A stretch of DNA of 51,684 bases from Liquorilactobacillus mali KCTC 3596 = DSM 20444 (GTDB taxonomy: Bacteria; Bacillota; Bacilli; Lactobacillales; Lactobacillaceae). Shown here piece by piece: positions 15,127 through 23,953 of the stretch; within the stretch, counting starts at the first letter, position 1; the number at the start of each line of letters is the position of its first letter. Both the position numbers and the translations under genes were made by a program. Under the pieces are notes generated by a model. The model was not told where the DNA came from. It ran no database searches and saw only the letters and a list, made by a program, of their open reading frames with translations. Where the stretch lies: the NCBI RefSeq assembly GCF_000260415.1, contig NZ_BACP01000069.1:1-51684 (forward strand), read 5' to 3'.

Positions 15127-17079
15127 ATGGAAATAGAACCTAAGATAATGTCTCAAGTCAAAAGTATTTTAGGAGAGTTTGGAAACAAGTATTTAACTAG
15201 TAAGGGTTCTCTGAAACGAAATAATGTAATTAATGACTTGGATAAATTTGACCGTGAATTGATGACAAAGCTATTTAAAGATCCTTTAATACATAAAAAT
15301 TATGTAGAAAAAATTGCTGACACTGAAGTATTTAGACTCAATCAATTTATTGAAATGTTTGAATATAAAGAATTTTGGGAAAACAGTTACACCAAATATA
15401 CAAATAAAATTGGTTTAACAGCTAATGGAAAATTTATTGATGAATCTGCTGATGTTGTTTTGGATTTTCCCTTTAAAGATACTGTTTTAAAAGCTGGTAT
15501 GACTAAAGAAGATCTGGATAAAGATGAATCTGCTGATGAACCATTTTTAAACGAAATCATTGCTAAACCTGAAATTGATGAGCTATTAGAGCCTAAAATA
15601 TTTGTTAATGCTAAAAAGTATGATCAAAACGGTGAACATAACGCATCTAGTTATTCTGATCAAGATAATTTAATTATTAAGGGGAATAATTTGATTGCCT
15701 TGTATAGTTTAAAGAAAAAGTACTCCAATAAAATAAACATGATATATATAGACCCACCATATAACACTGGGTCCGATTCGTTTGCATACAATGACAAATT
15801 CAATGAATCTACTTGGTTGACGTTTATGAAAAATAGACTTGAAGTGTCCAAGGAACTACTGACGGACGATGGTGTAATATTTGTTAGCATTGATCGTAAT
15901 GAGTTTGCTGAGTTGAAAGTACTAATGGATGAGGTGTTCGAAAACTCGTATCTAGGAACCATGATAAATGTTTCTACACCTAATGGTCGAGATTACGGAT
16001 CCTTTGCACAAACACATGACTATATTCACGTGTACGCGAAAAATATTGATATGGTAAAAACTAATACTTTGGATGTTTCTGAAGATAAGTTTAAGCTGCA
16101 GGATGAAATTAGTAAGTTCTACTTGCACCCATTATTTAACAGTAATTCAGCATTTAGTAAAGATAATCGCCCAAATCTTTACTATCCATTTTATATTTCA
16201 GAACGCGAAGATGAAAAGGGTTATAGGTCTGTTTCAGTTAAGAAAGATACTTTACATACAATTGAAGTATTTCCACCGAAATCTAAAACGGATGATACTC
16301 AGTTTGTTTGGCGTTGGGGAAGAAATAAAGGACAAGAACTTGGTGAAACCGAGCTAGTTGGTCAACAGAAATCAGATGGATCGTTTAGAATTGCCCAAAA
16401 AATGCGACCTAAAAAACAAATTCCGCGGACTATTCTCCAAGATGCTAAGTATTCCAATCGTCGTGGTACGGAGGAACTTCAAAAATTATTTGATGGTAAG
16501 GTATTCAGCTTTCCAAAACCAGAAAACTTACTCAAGACAATTATTGAGATAGGCTCAAATACTGGTGATACTGTATTAGATTTTCATATGGGCTCTGCAA
16601 CTACCCAAGCGGTAGCAATGAAAATGCATCGACATTTTATTGGTATTGAACAAATGGATTATATTAATACTGTTTCAGTCCCACGTCTCCAAAAAGTTAT
16701 CGCGGGAGAACAAGGTGGTATTTCTAAAGATGTTGACTGGCATGGTGGTGGCTCTTTTGTTTATGCAGAGTTGATGGAAAAGAATCAAGGCTACTTAAAA
16801 GATCTGCTAGCGGCTAAAGATATAAATGAATTAGATGCTGTATATAAACGCATGAAAGTGGGAGCAGATTTCGACTTTCGAGTGGATCTTGATAAATATG
16901 AAAATGATGCAGAACGTAAAGCTTTGTCTTTTGAAGAACAAAAGCAGTTATTAGTTAAATTATTGGATAAGAATCAACTTTACTACAACTTCAATAATAT
17001 CGATGATGCCGATGTTCGTGACCTGATTTCCGATAAGGATTATCAATTTAATCAAAGCTTCTATGGAAAGAGGGACTAA
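15127..17079 (+). CDS. mod: Type III restriction-modification methyltransferase (Mod)
   Basis: A 650-residue adenine methyltransferase that gives the recognition specificity of a type III system and protects host DNA. The catalytic motif DPPYNT lies near residue 209. The S-adenosylmethionine motif comes later (VLDFHMGS, near 483), the order of beta-class enzymes. The region between, about 270-450, is the variable target-recognition domain. The start at 15127 follows AAGGGCGG; the longer frame is rejected. The res gene follows after four bases. The methionine-binding motif is DFHMGS rather than the commoner DFFAGSG. Confidence 0.93.
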   Translation: MEIEPKIMSQVKSILGEFGNKYLTSKGSLKRNNVINDLDKFDRELMTKLFKDPLIHKNYVEKIADTEVFRLNQFIEMFEYKEFWENSYTKYTNKIGLTANGKFIDESADVVLDFPFKDTVLKAGMTKEDLDKDESADEPFLNEIIAKPEIDELLEPKIFVNAKKYDQNGEHNASSYSDQDNLIIKGNNLIALYSLKKKYSNKINMIYIDPPYNTGSDSFAYNDKFNESTWLTFMKNRLEVSKELLTDDGVIFVSIDRNEFAELKVLMDEVFENSYLGTMINVSTPNGRDYGSFAQTHDYIHVYAKNIDMVKTNTLDVSEDKFKLQDEISKFYLHPLFNSNSAFSKDNRPNLYYPFYISEREDEKGYRSVSVKKDTLHTIEVFPPKSKTDDTQFVWRWGRNKGQELGETELVGQQKSDGSFRIAQKMRPKKQIPRTILQDAKYSNRRGTEELQKLFDGKVFSFPKPENLLKTIIEIGSNTGDTVLDFHMGSATTQAVAMKMHRHFIGIEQMDYINTVSVPRLQKVIAGEQGGISKDVDWHGGGSFVYAELMEKNQGYLKDLLAAKDINELDAVYKRMKVGADFDFRVDLDKYENDAERKALSFEEQKQLLVKLLDKNQLYYNFNNIDDADVRDLISDKDYQFNQSFYGKRD

Positions 17080-17083
17080 ACTA

Positions 17084-19693
17084 ATGGCTAAAAAAAAAGT
17101 TATGCGCAAAATTGAACTCCCACTGGTCGATTTATTGGAAAACAAACGTAAGATTGATCTTCTTAGTAATGAAAAGCCCTTTATTATCCCAGAATATATT
17201 AAAGGTAATTTAAAGCACCAATTACGACCTTACCAAAATCAAGCTTTAGTTAATCTAGACTGGACACAGCGACAGCCATTAGCTGATTACCAATATAATC
17301 AATTACTTTTTAATATGGCCACTGGTAGTGGTAAAACAGACGTTTTAGCTGCCCTGATCTTGTATTTGTATACTGAATTTACTTATCATAACTTTCTTTT
17401 TGTGGTAAATACAAATGCTGTGGTGGCTAAGACTTGTGACAATTTATTAAATACTGCTTCACCTAAATATCTTTTTTCCCAACCTTTGACTATCCATGGT
17501 CAAAGAATCGAGCTTCGCTCAGTAACTCGGTTTCCTAGTACACCAGAAGATGGTGTGATCTATTTAAGATTAGCAACTATTCAAGCCTTGACCAATGAGT
17601 TAAGTGAAACCAAAGAAAACAGCCTCACTTATGATGATTTTAAGGCTCATAAACTAGTTGTTTTAGCCGACGAGGCTCATCATTTTAGCGCTGGTACTAA
17701 AAGTAAAGAGGATAAAAAGGAACGTTCGTGGGAATATGTCCTTGACCGCATTCGTCAAGCTAATCAACATAATCGTCAATTTGAGTTTACTGCAACTCTA
17801 GATTTGCAAAATGAAGCGATTTATCAAAAATATCGTCAAAAGATTGTTTATAGATACGATTTAAGCCGTTTTATTCACCAAGGATATTCTAAACGGGTAT
17901 ATCGATTACAAGCAAATAACGACGATGAGAACAAAATGCTGAATGCTGTTTTGCTTAGCCAGTATCGTAAGCGAATTGCCAATGAATTAAAAATACCTGA
18001 CTTTAAACCGGTAATCTTGTTTAAGTCTAATAAAATTGCGGTTTCTAAAGATGCTCGAACAACTTTTTTAAGCATGATCTCACAGTTGAATATAACGGAC
18101 CTAACCGATTTTCTTAAACATCAACAAAACACTAGCCATAGTCAAGCATTGAAACAAGCTTATGATTACTGGTTATCGCAAGATTTGGGTACTGCAATTG
18201 TTGAATTAAAACGTGACTTTCAGGCTATGAATACTATTAATGTTAACGATAGTGCCAAAGAAGGAATTTTAGGCGATTTAAATGACTTGCATAATCTAAA
18301 TACCTTGGAAAGTTCTGATAATCCCTTTCGGGTTATTTTTGCTGTCGCTAAGTTAAGTGAGGGCTGGGACGTTTTAAACCTTTATGATATTGTGCGGATT
18401 GGTGAACAATCCACTACCTTGAACCAAACAAACAGTGAAGCTCAGTTGATTGGTCGAGGAGCACGCTACAATCCTTTTGTTTATCAAGGCGAAAACTCTT
18501 ATACACGTCGTTTTGACAACCAGAATCCTAAATATCAGTTATTAGAGAGTCTTTATTACCACACTATCAATGATCCTAAGTACCTAGATAACCTTAAGAA
18601 GTCACTTGATAAGATGGACCTACCCGTTGAAGATGATAGTGATTTTGATGTTTTTGAAACTAATGTTAAACGGGCCTTTAAAAACTCTAAAGTTTATCAA
18701 CAAGGTAATCTTTACTACAACGAAGTTGAACCTGTACCAGATAAAGAATTTAATTGTCTTGACCGTTATGGGGTTAATACCACCACAATGGCTGAAGTCA
18801 ATTTGGTAGAGAGCACTTGGGAAACAAATTATAATGCTGTTGCTATTGAGAAAGATCCTTTAACAGAAACTAGATTTTTGTTTAAGTTTCGAGATGCCGT
18901 AATCTTAGTTAAAAAAGCCTTCTCACGTAATAAGTTCTATCGGTTTAACTCTCTGAAGCAATATATTCCTACTTTGAATTCTTTAAATGAATTTATGACA
19001 GCTGATAATTGGTTGGGACATATTCGTTTGTATGCTCGTGTCAGCAATGGTTCACCAGCCTTAAATCGTAAGCAGCAACTTAAAGCAGTTGAACAATATT
19101 TAACTTTTGTTCAAAAACAGATTATTAATAACTATCAAAGACAACGCGGTACTAAGCGCTTTATTCCAGTTCCTATAAAATCCTTGATTAGGGACTACCA
19201 AAAGAAAGTTGCCAAACATTTTAATAAATCAGTCAGTGAAATGATCTTACCCTACTCAATGAAAAATAAACCTTGGTTTGTTTTTGAAGAAGCCATTGTT
19301 GATAAGCTGGAGAAGTCTTTAGTTGACTTAATCGGCGCTTTTGTTGACCGATTAAGTCAAAAATATAGTCAAATTTATTTATTTAGAAATGATGAACGCA
19401 ATACTAATTTCAAGCTACATCAATTTAAAGGTCAGACAACTCATTATGCCGGTTTCATGCCTGATTTTATCCTCTATTTACAGAATAGAGATTTTTGTTA
19501 TCAAATTTATATTGAGCCTAAGGGACCCCAATTGCTTGATCAGGATCAGTGGAAACAAGAACTCTTAGAAAGTATTCGTCCTGAAAATATTGAACTTGTT
19601 GGTGAGAATGATCAAGTTAAGCTTTATGGTGTTAAATTCTTTACTTACAACGATGGCAGAAATGTTGAGCAAGAAATAGAAAATTTACCGTAG
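17084..19693 (+). CDS. res: Type III restriction-modification endonuclease/helicase (Res)
   Basis: An 869-residue ATP-dependent translocase-nuclease that, with Mod, cuts unmethylated DNA. Superfamily 2 motifs are visible in order: Walker A ATGSGKT (near residue 80), DEAH box ADEAHHF, TATLD, SEGWDV and the arginine-finger motif IGRGARYNPF. The C-terminal nuclease domain shows PDFILYL and YIEPKG, the PD-(D/E)XK pattern of EcoP15I-type enzymes. The start at 17084 lies four bases after the mod stop, so the two are coupled. No frameshift is seen. Confidence 0.93.
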   Translation: MAKKKVMRKIELPLVDLLENKRKIDLLSNEKPFIIPEYIKGNLKHQLRPYQNQALVNLDWTQRQPLADYQYNQLLFNMATGSGKTDVLAALILYLYTEFTYHNFLFVVNTNAVVAKTCDNLLNTASPKYLFSQPLTIHGQRIELRSVTRFPSTPEDGVIYLRLATIQALTNELSETKENSLTYDDFKAHKLVVLADEAHHFSAGTKSKEDKKERSWEYVLDRIRQANQHNRQFEFTATLDLQNEAIYQKYRQKIVYRYDLSRFIHQGYSKRVYRLQANNDDENKMLNAVLLSQYRKRIANELKIPDFKPVILFKSNKIAVSKDARTTFLSMISQLNITDLTDFLKHQQNTSHSQALKQAYDYWLSQDLGTAIVELKRDFQAMNTINVNDSAKEGILGDLNDLHNLNTLESSDNPFRVIFAVAKLSEGWDVLNLYDIVRIGEQSTTLNQTNSEAQLIGRGARYNPFVYQGENSYTRRFDNQNPKYQLLESLYYHTINDPKYLDNLKKSLDKMDLPVEDDSDFDVFETNVKRAFKNSKVYQQGNLYYNEVEPVPDKEFNCLDRYGVNTTTMAEVNLVESTWETNYNAVAIEKDPLTETRFLFKFRDAVILVKKAFSRNKFYRFNSLKQYIPTLNSLNEFMTADNWLGHIRLYARVSNGSPALNRKQQLKAVEQYLTFVQKQIINNYQRQRGTKRFIPVPIKSLIRDYQKKVAKHFNKSVSEMILPYSMKNKPWFVFEEAIVDKLEKSLVDLIGAFVDRLSQKYSQIYLFRNDERNTNFKLHQFKGQTTHYAGFMPDFILYLQNRDFCYQIYIEPKGPQLLDQDQWKQELLESIRPENIELVGENDQVKLYGVKFFTYNDGRNVEQEIENLP

Positions 19694-19713
19694 AATTGTG
19701 AGGTGATTGTATA

Positions 19714-20641
19714 TTGGAAGATGAAAGTTATTCAATTTTAAATCAAAGAGCTATTATAGATTTACTTATACAAGGAGACATATTCCCCTATATGACTGGA
19801 TCTGAAATTCAAGATATAGGAATAAAATTTGGAGTAAGTTACGAGGGAGGTAGTCGCTGGCAAATTTTACAATCAATACTTTTTTCGTTACATGAAAATG
19901 GGAAAACTAGTGATTTCTTTTACTACTATCTGTTTAAAATGAACATTACTTCTGCTGTTAGAGAAGTGATTGATGGAAATATCAATGCTAAACCGAAATA
20001 CACAAAAGTAGAAGAAATAGTAGAAGAATCAGAACAAAACAATAAAGCGATTGCTAGTGTATTGAGAACAGATTTAATTAATAAGATAAACTTAGAACTA
20101 TCAGTATCCGATAAAAAATTAATTGTTCTCAATGATAAAATAGTCATTATTGATTCTAAAGCAACCCCCAAAGTACTTGTTGATCCTGCCGAAATTATGA
20201 ATATTGGTTATGTCAAAAAAAGTTCTCAGCAACGCTAAAGAAGATTTATTAAATAATGATTTAGACAGCGTAGTAACTAAATCTAGAACAATAATTGAAA
20301 CAGTATTCATAGTAATATTACGTAAGCATAAGATCGATTTTAAAGAAAATGGAGATATTGGTCATTATAGATCTCTAGTTAATAAAACATTGGGCATGAA
20401 GCCTGACAATAGGTGGGATAAGAATGTTTCTTCTTTAGTTGGTGGTCTTAATAAAATCGTTGATTCTATAACTACCATGAGAAATATTAATAGTGATTCT
20501 CATGGTAGCTCTAATAGGGTGAAAATCAATGAGGCTGAAGCTGAACTAATTTTAAACTCTGCCGTTAATATTTCTGTATACTATCTAAGAGTGGATGGAA
20601 GAAAAGGAAAAAATAGTGTTAATATTACAAAAACATCCTAA
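19714..20641 (+). pseudogene. Abortive-infection protein with Abi C-terminal domain, split by a frameshift
   Basis: Two overlapping frames, 19714-20238 (174 residues) and 20204-20641, look like one protein. The first starts with TTG after AGGTGAT. The second holds an Abi C-terminal domain (NNDLDSVVTKSRTIIETV, DIGHYRSLVNKTLGM, MRNINSDSHG). The break is a run of seven A (20211-20217); with six A the frames join as ...YVKKVLSNAKED. Either the gene is dead, slippage yields some full-length protein, or the second part starts at ATG 20209-20211. It follows res by 20 bases, so it belongs to the restriction-modification operon and would act as back-up phage defence. Confidence 0.7.
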
Positions 20642-20713
20642 TAATGAAATTTAAATTTTTTTGATTCGATTTTTTGGGTCTATTTTTAACAAATAGCCCC
20701 TCGAAAACATTGA

Positions 20714-20762
20714 AAGAATAACCCCTAATATCTATAATATAGATGTTGGGGGTTATTTGTTT
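20714..20762 (+). terminator. Terminator of the restriction-modification/abi operon
   Basis: A long stem pairs AATAACCCC with GGGGTTATT and an inner ATCTATA/TATAGAT, followed by TGTTTT. It separates the defence operon from the convergent mazF. Confidence 0.75.
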
Positions 20763-20785
20763 TAATATTAAATAAATAACTTCTT

Positions 20786-21130
20786 CTATTTGTCATCAAT
20801 ACTAAACAATAATTTGTACAAAGTGATTATTTCTTCTAGTTCTTCACGCGATACATGATCGACAATAGTTTCATCAGTGACATGTCTTGCCCGTAAATCT
20901 AAGGCTATGGTTTGATCTAATAATACTTTTCCATATACTGTTTGACTACTAGTTAGTCGATGATACATTGGAAAATTACGCTTGGTACTGCTAATTGGAG
21001 CCACAATCGTCATGTTACTTGTCTGACAGACTAGATCATTGCTTAGCGCAATGGCTGGTCGCTTATTCATCTGTTCATGACCACGGCTTGGATTAAAGTT
21101 AACATAAAATATATCACCTTGGCTTACCAT
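20786..21130 (-). CDS. mazF: MazF/PemK-type endoribonuclease toxin
   Basis: A 114-residue toxin that cleaves mRNA at short sequences. The N-terminal GDIFYVNFNPSRGHEQMNKRPAI has the conserved MazF strand and loop with basic residues. VAPISST and VLLDQTIALDLRARHV are further conserved blocks. The ATG overlaps the end of the upstream antitoxin gene, so translation is coupled, which is usual for this system. It converges on the abi gene. Addiction modules are commonly found next to mobile defence genes and stabilise them. Confidence 0.93.
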   Translation of the reverse strand: MVSQGDIFYVNFNPSRGHEQMNKRPAIALSNDLVCQTSNMTIVAPISSTKRNFPMYHRLTSSQTVYGKVLLDQTIALDLRARHVTDETIVDHVSREELEEIITLYKLLFSIDDK

Positions 21131-21387
21131 TGAAGTTCATTATCTTCTGACTTTCCCCAATCAAGCTCGTGATCCCTTTTCCCGTCATCTTTCCAATCCT
21201 TAAATAGTTCGTGAATATTGGTTGGGTTCTTTTTTATTGGTGTTAAAACAATTGATCCATTTTCAATGGTTATTGTCATATCTTGGTTATCATCTAATTT
21301 CAGTTGTTTAATAATTTGGCTAGGAATTCTAGCAGCTTTCGAGTTTCCCCACTTTGCTAAGCGTGTTTGTTCTTTAATAGGTTCCAT
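21124..21387 (-). CDS. mazE: MazE-type antitoxin
   Basis: An 87-residue antitoxin and transcriptional repressor. The N-terminal SpoVT/AbrB DNA-binding domain is seen in LAKWGNSKAARIPSQIIKQL and ITIENGSIVLTPI. The acidic C-terminal tail (DWKDDGKRDHELDWGKSED) would wrap the MazF toxin. The start at 21387 is set by AGGAGGGGG just upstream; the longer frame to 21468 is not needed. A perfect palindrome TGTGTAGATACACA lies 42 bases upstream in the divergent promoter region. Confidence 0.92.
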   Translation of the reverse strand: MEPIKEQTRLAKWGNSKAARIPSQIIKQLKLDDNQDMTITIENGSIVLTPIKKNPTNIHELFKDWKDDGKRDHELDWGKSEDNELQW

Positions 21388-21428
21388 ATTTCCCCCTCCT
21401 AAATTATTATTAAAAATCAAGTATATCC

Positions 21429-21442
21429 TGTGTAGATACACA
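21429..21442. promoter_or_regulatory. Probable MazE operator between mazEF and the integrase
   Basis: The perfect palindrome TGTGTAGATACACA lies midway between divergent mazE and integrase genes. MazE-type antitoxins bind palindromes in their own promoters, so this is the probable operator. It may also control the integrase. Confidence 0.55.
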
Positions 21443-21472
21443 ATGCAAATATTCTTACTGGAGGTCATTTAC

Positions 21473-22060
21473 ATGCAACAAGTTGTCTTACCCATCAAAG
21501 ATTCAAACGTTCTTAAAGAGGTTCAAGATACGTTACTCAATAACTTTAAAGCTGGCCGACGTAACTATACGATTTTTCAAGTTGGTAAAGCGACGCTACT
21601 GCGAGTGAGTGACGTTATGGGCTTAAAACAGGCCGATATTTTTAATCCGGACGGTTCTATTAAACAAAATGCGTTTATTCATGACCGAAAAACTGGTAAA
21701 CCTAATACCTTGTACCTTAAGCCTGTTCAAACAGAGCTCTTATTGTACCGTCAATGGCTGCTTGATCATAAGCTGGATTCTGAATGGCTCTTTCCTTCAA
21801 TTCAACACCCAGAACGCCATATTACTGAAAAACAGTTCTACAAAATTATGAGTAAGGTTGGCGATCTATTAGGAATTAATTATCTAGGTACTCATACGAT
21901 GCGCAAAACTGGGGCTTATCGTGTTTACACGCAATCAAATTACAATATTGGCCTAGTCATGCACTTATTAAATCATTCAAGTGAAGCCATGACTTTAGTT
22001 TATTTAGGCTTAGACCAAGCAAGTACCGAAAGTATGTTAGATCAAATTGATTTCGGTTAG
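21473..22060 (+). CDS. Short tyrosine recombinase/integrase
   Basis: A 195-residue site-specific recombinase, shorter than XerC/XerD because it lacks most of the N-terminal core-binding domain. Catalytic residues can be followed: Arg in ATLLRVSDVMGL, Lys in HDRKTGKP, His-x-x-Arg in THTMRKTGAYR, His in LLNHSSEAMTLVYLGL, and the Tyr nucleophile in the same stretch. The ATG at 21473 follows GGAGGT by seven bases. Such short enzymes occur on lactobacillar plasmids and may resolve dimers or integrate cassettes. It is divergent from mazEF and precedes a probable transfer origin. Confidence 0.88.
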   Translation: MQQVVLPIKDSNVLKEVQDTLLNNFKAGRRNYTIFQVGKATLLRVSDVMGLKQADIFNPDGSIKQNAFIHDRKTGKPNTLYLKPVQTELLLYRQWLLDHKLDSEWLFPSIQHPERHITEKQFYKIMSKVGDLLGINYLGTHTMRKTGAYRVYTQSNYNIGLVMHLLNHSSEAMTLVYLGLDQASTESMLDQIDFG

Positions 22061-22079
22061 TTTTCTTTGAGTTTTTAGT

Positions 22080-22165
22080 TGTTGCCGAAGGCAACTTCTG
22101 AGACAGATTTTAAGCGCAAACCCCCACTAAATTTTTGTGGGGTGTAAATGCGCATTGACCTAGTT
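22080..22165 (+). other. Probable origin of transfer (oriT)
   Basis: A hairpin ACCCCCAC/GTGGGGGT-type stem at about 22119-22143 is followed directly by TGTAAATGCGCATTG (22143-22157). The IncQ/MobQ nick region is a hairpin followed by TAAGTGCGC. The match is 8 of 9 bases to that core. A small GTTGCC/GGCAAC hairpin at 22080-22094 precedes it and may end the integrase transcript. No relaxase gene is visible, so transfer would need one supplied in trans. Confidence 0.5.
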
Positions 22166-22403
22166 TCACTTGGCCTGCTGATAACCACAAAATCAATTTC
22201 CGTCGTTGTTAAATTGAATGTATTTTTAATTCAATTTATGCTTGTACTTAACTAAGTTTGTTATGTTTTAAATACTTACAAAGTGCTGAGGAAAGGCACA
22301 ATCCTATTTTATTCATTCGACTTCCAAAGCAAAAAGTCCACACCCAATAAAGTGCTCCATAATTGTTAGACAAGAAATCTAACAGTTATGGAGCACTTTT
22401 TCT

Positions 22404-22937
22404 ATGGTCAAATATAGTTCAGAATTAAAAGCAGAAGTCGTTAGTGAATATCTTCAAGGTGACATTAGTATCAGTCTTCTTTCAAAGAAACGTAACTTGC
22501 CTCGAATACAAGTAGGTAGATGGATACAAAACTTTCGTTTGAGCGGCGCAGACGCTCTTAAACGAAGAAGAGTTAAACGAAGTTTCTCAGTTGAGTTTAA
22601 AGTTGATGTGATAAACTACTATCAAACTCATGATGAAACTTTAGCCGAAGTATCCGCAAAATTTGATGTTAATTCTTGTCAAATCAGTCTTTGGAGGACA
22701 GCCTTCAATCAGTATGGTATAGAAGCCTTGAAGCCTCATCCGAAAGGCAGAAAAACCAAAGTGAAACATAATAAGAAGAAATTACGTAAGTTAGTAAACA
22801 AGAACGAAATCGATCAACTTCGTGAAGAATTGACGAAAAAGAATCAAGAATTATATGATGCAAAATTGGAGAACGAAATCTTAAAAAAATCAATGACCCT
22901 GTTCGGAACCTCAAAGGACGAAAGAAAACACAAATAG
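22404..22937 (+). CDS. IS3-family transposase OrfA
   Basis: A 177-residue DNA-binding subunit with two helix-turn-helix units (about residues 5-45 and 60-105) and a C-terminal leucine zipper (LREELTKKNQELYDAKLENEIL). It recognises the terminal repeats. An A7 run at 22883-22889, in frame as A AAA AAA, is a canonical -1 slippery site, so a fraction of ribosomes should make the OrfAB fusion. The start ATG lies just after the left-end hairpin, which contains its GGAG site. Confidence 0.9.
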   Translation: MVKYSSELKAEVVSEYLQGDISISLLSKKRNLPRIQVGRWIQNFRLSGADALKRRRVKRSFSVEFKVDVINYYQTHDETLAEVSAKFDVNSCQISLWRTAFNQYGIEALKPHPKGRKTKVKHNKKKLRKLVNKNEIDQLREELTKKNQELYDAKLENEILKKSMTLFGTSKDERKHK

Positions 22938-23833
22938 TTGATCAGATCAGGGTCGAACAAGAGTCTCTTCCGAAATCTAACCGGTATAAAGTCGGCGATA
23001 TTCTTAAGACCATTGGACTTAAGAAAGCGACTTATCATGATGAACGTAAACGTATCAAAAATTATGTAGATAAGTATGAAGATGTAAAAGTAGAGATACT
23101 AAAAATTGCCGAAAGCGGAAGATATCGCGGACGTCTAACCTACGGTTATCGTCGCGTTCAAGAAGAGCTCATTAAATTAGATATCCATCTATCAGACGCC
23201 GTAGTGCGTCGTTTGATGGATGAATTAAATGTTCAAGTAAGCCTTTATAACCGCCACAGAAATGGTAGATATTCATCTTATAAAGGTACAGTTGGAAAAG
23301 TGGCCCGTAACGTTCTACATCAGCATTTTAATGAAACCGTACCTTTCAAAGTATTACATACCGATGTTACACAAGTACGCTTGGCCGATACTAAGTGGGC
23401 TTACGTTTCAGCTATTACTGACGAAGCAAGCAAGGAAGTTTTAGCATTTCAAGTAAGTAATAGTCCTAACAGTAAACTAATTATGGATACACTCGATGAA
23501 CTCACAGAAAATATTCCGGAAGGAATAAAACCAATAATTCATTCAGATCAAGGTTGGCATTATCAATTGAATTACTATACCGATAAACTCTCTGAAAAAA
23601 AATTTATACAAAGCATGTCTCGTAAGGGAAACTGTCTTGATAATGCGCCAATTGAAAGCTTCTTTCATCTTCTTAAAACAGAATGTCTTAATGGATTTCC
23701 ACAGTGTAAAGATATTGGAGAATTCAAGGAAATCACAAAGAATTACGTCGATTGGTTTAACAATCGACGAATATCACAGAAAACAAAAGTCATGACTCCC
23801 TGCGAATACAGGGAACATGCCTTAGCAGTTTAA
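22889..23833 (+). CDS. IS3-family transposase OrfB (made as OrfAB by -1 frameshift)
   Basis: The catalytic part is open without stop from the slippery site to 23833, so about 314 residues join OrfA. The integrase-core DDE residues fall in VLHTDVTQV, IIHSDQGWHY and NAPIESFFHLLKTE, the IS3 pattern with a final Glu. The HTH_21-type linker (ESGRYRGRLTYGYRRV) precedes the core. No inactivating mutation is seen, so the element may be active. Confidence 0.9.
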   Translation: MNDPVRNLKGRKKTQIVDQIRVEQESLPKSNRYKVGDILKTIGLKKATYHDERKRIKNYVDKYEDVKVEILKIAESGRYRGRLTYGYRRVQEELIKLDIHLSDAVVRRLMDELNVQVSLYNRHRNGRYSSYKGTVGKVARNVLHQHFNETVPFKVLHTDVTQVRLADTKWAYVSAITDEASKEVLAFQVSNSPNSKLIMDTLDELTENIPEGIKPIIHSDQGWHYQLNYYTDKLSEKKFIQSMSRKGNCLDNAPIESFFHLLKTECLNGFPQCKDIGEFKEITKNYVDWFNNRRISQKTKVMTPCEYREHALAV

Positions 23834-23953
23834 AAATATTCAATTTTGTCTAACTTTTGTGTTGCACTTTAAACCGCAGAATGTTTGACGACTTTTTTTA
23901 TATTTTAGAGGAGGATCTGAATTTGTTTGAATGTGTGAATGTATTTAAATCAA

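Larger units (their letters stand above)
22348..23871 (+). mobile_element. IS3-family (IS150 group) insertion sequence
   Basis: Terminal inverted repeats start AAAGTGC at 22349 and end GCACTTT at 23870 and share GTTAGACAA inside. The left end is part of a longer hairpin, 22349-22401, whose arms differ at one position and enclose the OrfA ribosome site. The two transposase frames are intact and joined by a slippery A7 run. The element lies between oriT and the mleP 3' end. Confidence 0.88.

Noticed and set aside
22883-22889. A7 run in IS3 OrfA as a mutation
   Set aside because: It is the canonical A AAA AAA slippery site of this family and joins two intact frames, so it is functional and not damage.
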